Assembly (NCBI GenBank): GCA_017530275.1 | Contig: JAFXMP010000107.1 | Location: 1-6,957, forward strand | DNA from: Clostridia bacterium | GTDB taxonomy: Bacteria; Bacillota_A; Clostridia; Christensenellales; Aristaeellaceae | Reading direction: 5' to 3' | Length of the DNA stretch: 6,957 nt | Shown: positions 1-6,443 of the stretch, piece by piece | Layout: each line of letters begins with the position of its first letter | Numbering within the stretch: the first letter of the stretch is position 1 | Notes under the pieces: generated by a model | The model's input: the letters and a program-made list of their open reading frames with translations, nothing else | What the model was told of the DNA's origin: nothing | Database searches by the model: none | Translations under genes and position numbers: made by a program

Positions 1-3000
1 AAGAAAAAGAGCCGGAAATCAGCGCTCCGTCTTCTGACGCCGCCGCGACGCCTTGCCCAGCGGAGTTTGTCACGCCGGGCGGTTTTCATTATCATGTGGG
101 CGACACATTCCAATACACGAAACCGGACGGTTCTGTTTCTTCCATTCTTATAGAAAGTGTAGATGAGGGAGGGTACTTTGTTCTTTCCTCTGACAGGTTC
201 TCCGGGGATGAGCGGATCGCCGTGCTGCGAAGCGTTGTAGAAGAAAATATTGACGAGGGAAAATACATCCCCAAAGGCGGCGAAACCGTTGAGGAGGCGT
301 TTCATACGCCCGGAGGCCATGTGTACCGCCCCGGGGATGAATTGGATTGGGTCGTAGACGGTGATCTGCATATTTCCATTCACATAGACCGTGTGGACGC
401 GGAAAACGTCTGGTGTACCTTTCCGGGTTCAGAAGACGGCGAACCCACCCGGATGGAGAGAAACGGATTTGAGGCCCAAATCGACAACGGCAGCTTTACT
501 TTTGTGGTTAATGACCAGGAACAGGCCCAGGAGGAAGCGCCCACGCCGGATATTGACACGTCTGAAACAGTGGAAACGACGGAGCAAAAAGGAACCGCCC
601 CGCTTACAGCCGAAGAAACCGCTGTTCTGCCCATGTCGATGGAAGCCGCCGTGGAATACAACGACCTGAAAGCCCGGTATCCCGACGCCCTGGTCGGTTT
701 TGAACAGCATGGGTACTATGAGTTCTATGGAGAAGACGCGAAAACCGCCTCCCTGCTGCTGAACACAAAAACATTTACGAAAGAAGTACCGGGCGGGCAT
801 ATCAATGTGACCGGTTTTCCCACCCGTCAATGGCAGCACAATTTCAGGACCCTGTGGAGCAATGGAAACGATGTGTATCTCGCCAGCGAAAAGCCGGACG
901 GTACGCATGAGGAAACGAAGTATCTCCGCAAAGAAGATTATATTCCTCTGAACGCCAAGCTGCATATCAACGGCAGGGAGTTTCGGGTGGCGAGCGTCGA
1001 TTTCCAGACCCGCAAGGTAAGCCTCCAGGACATGGACATGCAGCGGGAATCCAATTATCCCCTGTTCCGGGAAGTGCTGATAGCCGAAGCGCGCAATTTA
1101 CTGGAAAACGAAATAGATTTCCCGGTTTCAATAGACGAGATAACACCGCAGATTCCAGCAAAAGAACCCGAACCCGCAGAAGAAACGTCCTCTGATAAGC
1201 GAGAAGAAATAAATCCGCCAGATGGCCCTTTCCTATCGGATAACGCTATTCTTCCTGGTCCAGAGAAAGAATCGTCCATCCGGCATGAAACAACAGCGTA
1301 TTATCCCGGAGAAAAGAATGGCCTGCCCTTCGATATTGAAATACAGACCCTTCATATAGATGAACCGGATCATGATCCTCCCGGGAAAACAGCGTCTCCG
1401 GTTGCCGAAAACTTCCGCATCACCGACGATCACTTAGGCGAAGGCGGCGCGAAAACCAAAGTCAAAAAAAACATGGCCGCCATCTATACCCTGAAAACGC
1501 TGGAAGCGGAAGGACGGCCAGCCACCCACGATGAACAGGAGGTGCTATCCCGTTATGTGGGCTGGGGCGGCCTATCCGCCACCTTTGACCCGGACAAGAA
1601 GGATTGGGGCGACGAATACGAAGAACTGAAAGCGGCGCTGACCCCGGAAGAATATACCGCCGCCCGCGCTTCTACCCTGAACGCACACTACACTTCTCCC
1701 ACGGTCATTCGGGCTGTCTATGAGGCCCTGGACAACATGGGTTTCAAAAGAGGCAATATCCTGGAGCCCGCCATGGGCGTGGGTAATTTCTTCGGGATGC
1801 TGCCGGAATCCATGAAGGAAAGCAAGCTGTACGGCGTGGAACTGGACAGCATCACCGGCAGGATCGCTCAAAAGCTCTATCCCCGGGCGGACATTACGGT
1901 GGCTGGCTTTGAAACCACTGATCGCCGTGATTTCTACGATGTGGCTGTGGGCAATGTCCCTTTTGGAAACTATAAGGTAAACGACCGGGCTTACAACAAG
2001 CTCGGTTTTAACATTCACAACTATTTCTTCGCAAAGGCGCTGGATCAGGTGCGTCCTGGCGGCATTGTGGCTTTCGTCACGTCCCGCTACACCATGGACG
2101 CCAAATCCCCGGAAGTGCGGAAATACTTGGCGCAAAGGGCTGAACTGCTTGGCGCTATCCGGCTGCCCAACAACGCCTTTTTCGCCAATGCGGGAACGGA
2201 AGTCACATCAGACATCATCTTCCTGCAAAAGAGGGACCGGCCCATCGACATCGAACCGGATTGGGTACACCTTGGCATGACAGGAGACGGGATTCCCGTC
2301 AACAGCTACTTCGCCGATCACCCGGAAATGGTGCTGGGTAATATCGCCTGGGACAAGAGCATGTATGGGGATGAACGGGAAACAACCTGCGTTCCCCTGG
2401 AGAGCGTGTCCCTGGCCGATCAGCTTTCTGTCGCTATCCAACGCTTGTCCGGCCAGTATCAGGAAGCGGATTTGCCCGATCTGGCCGAAGGCGAGGAAAT
2501 CACGGACACCATCCGGGCAGATCCCAACGTGGCAAATTATTCCTATACTGTGGTGGACGGAAAGGTATACTACCGGGAAAACTCCGTCATGGTGCGGCCC
2601 AAGCTGAGCCAGACGGCCCAGGAGCGTACAGCGGGCATGGTGGAGCTTCGGGATTGCGTGCGTCAGCTCATGAGCGCGCAGTTAAACAATGCCAGTGATC
2701 AGGCCATTCTCGCGCTCCAGGAAAAGCTGAATACGCTTTATGACGCCTATACCGCCAAGTATGGCCTCATCAATTCCCGTGGGAACGCTCAGGCTTTCGC
2801 CGATGATTCTTCTTACTATCTCCTTTGTTCCCTGGAAGTGCTGGATGAAAACGGCAATCTGGAAAGAAAAGCCGATATGTTCACCAAGCGCACCATCCGA
2901 CAGCAGCAGGTAGTAGACCATGTGGACACCGCCGTGGAAGCCCTGGCCGTTTCCATCGCGGAACGGGCGGCGGTGGATTTGCCCTTTATGGCGCGGCTTA

Positions 3001-6000
3001 CCGGGAAATCGGAGAAAGAAATCACAGCAGACCTTCAGGGCGTGATCTTCCGTCTGCCGGAACCGGCTGGCGAGGATGGCCGTTCCCGGTATGTCACCGC
3101 CGATGAGTACCTGAGCGGCAATGTGCGGCAAAAGCTGCGGGTCGCGCAGTCATGGGCGGAATCTGACGAAGCCTTCAATGTCAATGTGAAAGCGCTCGAA
3201 CAGGTGCAGCCCGAAGACCTGAGCGCTTCGGAAATCGACGTTCGCCTTGGCGCTACATGGGTTGACCCGCATTATATCCAGCAATTCATGTATGAAACCT
3301 TCCATACCCCTCTGTTTAACCAGCGTACCCCTGACCATTATGTCAGAGAGCGGTACGCGGTCACAGTCAACTTTTCAAGGAACACCGCCGAATGGACAAT
3401 CACCAATAAGCGTGCGATCCCCGATGTTGATGTGGCGGCTTATTCCACGTTTGGCACTTCGCGGGCCGGCGCTTATGATCTGCTGGAAGCCGCGCTGAAC
3501 CTGCGTGACGTAAAAATCTACGATAAAAAATACGACCCGGACGGAAAGGAAGTCAGGGTGCTGAACCCCAAGGAAACCACCCTGGCCCAGCAAAAACAGC
3601 AAGCCATCAAGGACGCTTTTCGGGAATGGATATGGAAAGACCCGGAACGGCGTGAAGAACTGGTTCGGGTTTACAATGAGCGCTTCAACAGCACACGACC
3701 CCGAGAGTACGACGGTTCCCATATTTCCTTTGTAGGCATGAACCCTGAAATCAATCTGCGGCCTCACCAGAGAAACGCCATCGCGCATGTGCTTTATGGA
3801 GGCAATACTCTGCTGGCACATCAGGTAGGCGCTGGCAAAACGTTTGAAATGGCGGCGTCCGCCATGGAAAGCAAACGACTCGGCCTATGCAGCAAATCTC
3901 TGTTTGTGGTGCCCAATCACTTAACGGAGCAGTGGGCGTCGGAATTTTTGCGGCTGTATCCTTCCGCGAAAATCCTGGTGGCAAAGAAAAAGGACTTTGA
4001 GAAGAAGAGCCGCAAGAAATTCTGCGCCAGAATCGCTACCGGCGAATATGACGCGGTGATTATCGGACACAGCCAGTTTGAGAAAATCCCTATTTCTTTC
4101 ATGCGGCAGGAGCGCCTGCTGGAAGAACAGATTCGGGAAATCATGGAGGCTATCGAGGAAGTAAAATACGAAAGAGGCGAACGCTTCACCGTCAAGCAGA
4201 TGGAGCGTTCCAGAAAACAATTGGAGGCGAGGCTTGAAAAATTGAGAGCCGAGCATAAGAAAGACGACGTAGTGACATTTGAAGAATTGGGCGTGGACAG
4301 GCTGTATGTGGACGAGGCACATTTTTACAAAAATTTGTTCACATTTACAAAAATGTCCAATGTGGCGGGGCTTTCCACCGCCGAAGCGCAGAAGTCCTCC
4401 GACATGTTTTTGAAGTGCAGGTATATGGATGAAATCACGGGAAGCCGGGGCATCATCTTCGCAACGGGAACTCCCGTGAGCAATTCCATGGTCGAGCTTT
4501 ATACCATGCAGCGGTATCTTCAATTCGACGCGCTGAAAGAAAAGGGCATGAACCACTTCGATTGCTGGGCTTCCACCTTCGGTGAAACGGTGACCGCCTT
4601 GGAGCTTGCCCCGGAAGGAACCGGATACCGCGCCCGTACCCGCTTCGCCAAATTCTTCAATCTTCCTGAACTGATGAACATGTTCAAAGAAGTGGCGGAC
4701 ATCAAGACCGCCGACCTTTTGAACCTGCCAACCCCCGAAGCGCACTATGAAACCACCGCCGTGCAGCCGTCCGAAATACAGGAAAGGCTGGTAAAATCCC
4801 TTTCCGAACGCGCCGCCGCCGTACACGCGCATATCGTCGATCCTTCTGACGATAATATGTTGAAAATAACCTCGGACGGAAGAAAGTTAGGGCTGGATCA
4901 GCGCCTGATCGACCCCATGCTGCCCGACCATCCGGGAAGCAAGGTCAACGTGTGCGTGGACAACATTTTTCGCATTTGGCAGGAAGGGAAGGCTGACAAG
5001 CTGACCCAGCTTGTGTTCTGCGATTTATCCACGCCCCGGAGCAGCGCTTCTTCCCGCTCCGCGCCTGTTACGGAAAAGGAGGGTAAACAAACCGAAGCGG
5101 AAAAAGGAGATACGCCGGAAACGGAAGAATCGGCAGCGTCTGTTGACGAACAGAAAAAGGAAGATATTCCTGAACCCATCGTTCAGAATATCGACCAATT
5201 CAGCGTCTATGACGATATTCGCAGCAAACTGATCGCAAAAGGCGTACCGCCGGAAGAAATCGCGTTTATCCACGACGCCAACACGGAAGTGCGGAAAAAG
5301 GAGCTATTCGCCAAAGTCCGCTCCGGTCAGGTGCGCGTCCTCATGGGAAGCACGTCCAAGATGGGAGCGGGAACCAACTGTCAGGACCGGCTGATCGCGC
5401 TGCATGATCTGGACGCTCCCTGGCGGCCCGGCGATTTGGAGCAGCGGGCGGGCCGTATCGTCCGGCAGGGAAACACAAATAAGGACGTTTACATCTATCG
5501 CTATGTGACTGAAAAATCCTTCGACGCGTACCTCTGGCAAACATTGGAAAACAAACAGAAATTCATTTCTCAGATCATGACCAGCAAAAGCCCGGTGCGT
5601 TCCTGCGAGGATGTGGACGAAACAGCCCTCTCCTACGCGGAAATCAAAGCGCTTTGCGCCGGTGACCCGCGAATCAAAGAAAAGATGGACCTGGATATCG
5701 AGGTGGCGCGCCTGCGGCTGATGAAAGCCGATCATGACAGCAAAAAATACGCTTTGGAGGATCAGATCAGGAAAGAGTTTCCGAAGAAGATCAGCCAATG
5801 CCAGCAGACCATTGAGGGCCTGCGGCATGACCTGGAACAGCTTGCCGCCCATCCTGTGCCGGAAAAAGAATTTGCTGGCATGACGGTGGACGGCACTTTT
5901 TACTCCGAGAAAAGCAAGGCCGGAACCGCCATCATTGAGTTCTGTAAGAAGCATTATACCACGGATCGGATGGAGATTGGCGAATACCGCGGATTCCCGA

Positions 6001-6440
6001 TGACCTTGCAGTATGATCCCTTCAACAAGCGGTTTGAGCTTACGATGCATGGCGAAATGTCGCATCGGACAGAATTGGGCAGCGACGTATACGGCAATAT
6101 CCAGCGTATCGACAACGCGCTGGCCAGCATCGGGCAGCGCATAGACGGCGTAAAGGCAAATCTGGAGAATTACCAGAATCAGATGAAAGCCGCCGAGGAA
6201 GAAGTGCAAAAGGCCTTTCCCCATGAAGAAGAATTGAAGGAAAAAAGCACAAAGCTGGCTGAATTGGACGCGGAACTGAATATCGACGGTCAGCCCCGGC
6301 CCCAAGAGCAAACTGAAATACAGGAAGTGCCTGAACGGGAAATCGCAAAACAGGCCCGTCCTTCCATTCTGGAACGGCTTCAACAGCCCTGCGCCTGCCC
6401 CGCCGCGAAAAGAAATATTCCCGCAAAGGAGGTTCGATAA
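1..6440 (+). CDS. Giant DarB-like adenine methyltransferase / SNF2-like helicase polyvalent protein (5' partial)
   Basis: The frame is open from the left edge (first whole codon at 3) to TAA at 6438, giving 2145 visible residues; residue m begins at base 3m. The GTG at 96 is not the start: no Shine-Dalgarno precedes it and a duplicated domain spans it. Order: TPGG/GD repeats (21-168), MutS-domain-I-like module (213-299), small domain (316-374), linker (375-466), methyltransferase (469-746; motif I EPAMGVGNF at 588-596, motif IV NVPF at 651-654), unassigned middle (750-1245), SNF2-like helicase (1248-1861; Walker A GAGKT at 1276-1280, VDEAH at 1436-1440, ATGTP at 1487-1491, QRAGRIVRQG at 1814-1823), coiled-coil C-terminus. 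I see no nuclease motif in the visible part. Known: P1 DarB and ICE relatives share the methyltransferase-helicase core. Inferred: it is a cytoplasmic ATP-dependent translocase and adenine methylase protecting or processing mobile-element DNA. Family assignment is firm; the biological role is not demonstrated. Confidence 0.9.
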   Translation, partial: EKEPEISAPSSDAAATPCPAEFVTPGGFHYHVGDTFQYTKPDGSVSSILIESVDEGGYFVLSSDRFSGDERIAVLRSVVEENIDEGKYIPKGGETVEEAFHTPGGHVYRPGDELDWVVDGDLHISIHIDRVDAENVWCTFPGSEDGEPTRMERNGFEAQIDNGSFTFVVNDQEQAQEEAPTPDIDTSETVETTEQKGTAPLTAEETAVLPMSMEAAVEYNDLKARYPDALVGFEQHGYYEFYGEDAKTASLLLNTKTFTKEVPGGHINVTGFPTRQWQHNFRTLWSNGNDVYLASEKPDGTHEETKYLRKEDYIPLNAKLHINGREFRVASVDFQTRKVSLQDMDMQRESNYPLFREVLIAEARNLLENEIDFPVSIDEITPQIPAKEPEPAEETSSDKREEINPPDGPFLSDNAILPGPEKESSIRHETTAYYPGEKNGLPFDIEIQTLHIDEPDHDPPGKTASPVAENFRITDDHLGEGGAKTKVKKNMAAIYTLKTLEAEGRPATHDEQEVLSRYVGWGGLSATFDPDKKDWGDEYEELKAALTPEEYTAARASTLNAHYTSPTVIRAVYEALDNMGFKRGNILEPAMGVGNFFGMLPESMKESKLYGVELDSITGRIAQKLYPRADITVAGFETTDRRDFYDVAVGNVPFGNYKVNDRAYNKLGFNIHNYFFAKALDQVRPGGIVAFVTSRYTMDAKSPEVRKYLAQRAELLGAIRLPNNAFFANAGTEVTSDIIFLQKRDRPIDIEPDWVHLGMTGDGIPVNSYFADHPEMVLGNIAWDKSMYGDERETTCVPLESVSLADQLSVAIQRLSGQYQEADLPDLAEGEEITDTIRADPNVANYSYTVVDGKVYYRENSVMVRPKLSQTAQERTAGMVELRDCVRQLMSAQLNNASDQAILALQEKLNTLYDAYTAKYGLINSRGNAQAFADDSSYYLLCSLEVLDENGNLERKADMFTKRTIRQQQVVDHVDTAVEALAVSIAERAAVDLPFMARLTGKSEKEITADLQGVIFRLPEPAGEDGRSRYVTADEYLSGNVRQKLRVAQSWAESDEAFNVNVKALEQVQPEDLSASEIDVRLGATWVDPHYIQQFMYETFHTPLFNQRTPDHYVRERYAVTVNFSRNTAEWTITNKRAIPDVDVAAYSTFGTSRAGAYDLLEAALNLRDVKIYDKKYDPDGKEVRVLNPKETTLAQQKQQAIKDAFREWIWKDPERREELVRVYNERFNSTRPREYDGSHISFVGMNPEINLRPHQRNAIAHVLYGGNTLLAHQVGAGKTFEMAASAMESKRLGLCSKSLFVVPNHLTEQWASEFLRLYPSAKILVAKKKDFEKKSRKKFCARIATGEYDAVIIGHSQFEKIPISFMRQERLLEEQIREIMEAIEEVKYERGERFTVKQMERSRKQLEARLEKLRAEHKKDDVVTFEELGVDRLYVDEAHFYKNLFTFTKMSNVAGLSTAEAQKSSDMFLKCRYMDEITGSRGIIFATGTPVSNSMVELYTMQRYLQFDALKEKGMNHFDCWASTFGETVTALELAPEGTGYRARTRFAKFFNLPELMNMFKEVADIKTADLLNLPTPEAHYETTAVQPSEIQERLVKSLSERAAAVHAHIVDPSDDNMLKITSDGRKLGLDQRLIDPMLPDHPGSKVNVCVDNIFRIWQEGKADKLTQLVFCDLSTPRSSASSRSAPVTEKEGKQTEAEKGDTPETEESAASVDEQKKEDIPEPIVQNIDQFSVYDDIRSKLIAKGVPPEEIAFIHDANTEVRKKELFAKVRSGQVRVLMGSTSKMGAGTNCQDRLIALHDLDAPWRPGDLEQRAGRIVRQGNTNKDVYIYRYVTEKSFDAYLWQTLENKQKFISQIMTSKSPVRSCEDVDETALSYAEIKALCAGDPRIKEKMDLDIEVARLRLMKADHDSKKYALEDQIRKEFPKKISQCQQTIEGLRHDLEQLAAHPVPEKEFAGMTVDGTFYSEKSKAGTAIIEFCKKHYTTDRMEIGEYRGFPMTLQYDPFNKRFELTMHGEMSHRTELGSDVYGNIQRIDNALASIGQRIDGVKANLENYQNQMKAAEEEVQKAFPHEEELKEKSTKLAELDAELNIDGQPRPQEQTEIQEVPEREIAKQARPSILERLQQPCACPAAKRNIPAKEVR
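63..506 (+). repeat. Two tandem copies of a ~75-residue TPGG/GD domain within the giant protein
   Basis: Copy 1 covers residues 21 to about 95 (from base 63) and copy 2 residues 98 to about 168 (from base 294). Both open with F-x-TPGG or TPGG, then a Tyr and a Gly-Asp pair at identical spacing: TPGGFHYHVGD at 24-34 and TPGGHVYRPGD at 102-112. Both close with a similar tail, RSVVEENIDEGKY (76-88) against RNGFEAQIDNGSF (153-165). The centre alternates hydrophobic and polar residues, suggesting a small beta-rich fold. The duplication is visible only in protein; the DNA has diverged. Copy 1 is close to the window edge, so more copies may lie upstream. I do not recognise a named family. Confidence 0.72.
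639..899 (+). other. MutS domain I-like module inside the giant protein
   Basis: Residues 213-299 follow the pattern of the N-terminal mismatch-recognition domain of MutS: a helix ending LKARYPDALV, then the aromatic-acidic stretch YYEFYGEDA (238-246), a helix with ASLLL, a Thr-rich strand, a Gly-Phe-Pro turn (271-273) and a final strand NDVYLASE. From memory, E. coli MutS has LKAQHPEILL, FYELFYDDA, ASQLL, AGIP and ESVAICEQ at equivalent places. The Phe-X-Glu motif that contacts mismatched DNA in MutS is Tyr-X-Glu here (Y238, E240). None of the other MutS domains (connector, lever, clamp, ATPase) follows. The fold assignment rests on this pattern match; the binding role is inferred. Confidence 0.7.
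1407..2240 (+). other. Adenine-N6-type DNA methyltransferase domain of the giant protein
   Basis: Residues 469-746 begin with a conserved lead-in (FRITDDHLGEGG, then SRYVGWGGL at 516-524) seen in DarB-like and ICE methylase-helicases. The helix HYTSPTVIRAVYEAL (562-576) precedes motif I EPAMGVGNF (588-596), the S-adenosylmethionine-binding loop. An acidic strand GVELD (611-615) is the likely motif II. Motif IV is GNVPFG (650-655): the canonical (D/N/S)PP(Y/F) is changed to NVPF, which I recall as usual in this subfamily. RPGGIVAFVTS (684-694) and IRLPNNAFF (719-727) fit the later strands. The domain appears intact. Target sequence and activity cannot be told from sequence. Confidence 0.85.
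3744..5585 (+). other. SNF2-like superfamily 2 helicase core of the giant protein
   Basis: Residues 1248-1861 contain the motifs of a two-lobe ATP-driven DNA translocase in the right order. LRPHQRNAI (1252-1260) resembles the Q-motif region. QVGAGKT (1274-1280) is Walker A, with its lysine at base 3837. LFVVPNHLTEQW (1300-1311) is motif Ia. VDEAH (1436-1440) is Walker B, ATGTP (1487-1491) motif III, and QLVFCDLSTP (1669-1678) opens lobe 2. GSTSKMGAGTN (1782-1792) is motif V and QRAGRIVRQG (1814-1823) motif VI with its arginine finger. Two insertions interrupt the core: a helical stretch before VDEAH and a charged linker early in lobe 2. No catalytic residue seems lost, so an active ATPase is expected; strand-separating activity is unproven. 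Confidence 0.9.
6425..6432 (+). promoter_or_regulatory. Shine-Dalgarno AAAGGAGG for the downstream DUF3849-like gene
   Basis: A full-consensus AAAGGAGG lies inside the last codons of the giant gene, with 11 bases between it and the ATG at 6444. The spacing is slightly long but workable. Because it overlaps the upstream coding sequence and the two genes are 3 bases apart, translation of the second gene is probably coupled to termination of the first. It also decides the start: no other in-frame start codon sits between the TAA and this ATG. Confidence 0.85.
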
Positions 6441-6443
6441 TAT

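Noticed and set aside
96..98. GTG as the start of the giant protein
   Set aside because: No Shine-Dalgarno precedes it, the frame stays open to the left edge, and the duplicated TPGG/GD domain begins upstream of it, so this is an internal valine.
4319..4356. AT-rich inverted repeat (8-base arms ACATTTTT and AAAAATGT, 22-base loop) overlapping a direct repeat of CACATTT...ACAAAAAT
   Set aside because: It falls inside the codons just after the VDEAH motif, where the encoded AHFYKNLFTFTKM is probably conserved. The repeats follow from repeated Phe/Thr/Lys codons, and there is no T-tract or neighbouring gene boundary to suggest a terminator or operator.
3921..4832. A 303-codon open frame on the - strand
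   Set aside because: It is antisense to the helicase motif region, where the + strand protein carries clear catalytic motifs. Its translation is His/Gly/Phe-rich and resembles no protein I know.
1407..5585. Possible Type I/III restriction, BREX or DISARM system
   Set aside because: Methylase and helicase are fused in one chain, no nuclease motif or separate specificity gene is visible, and the lead-in and motif IV match DarB/ICE proteins better. Genes outside the window could still change this view.
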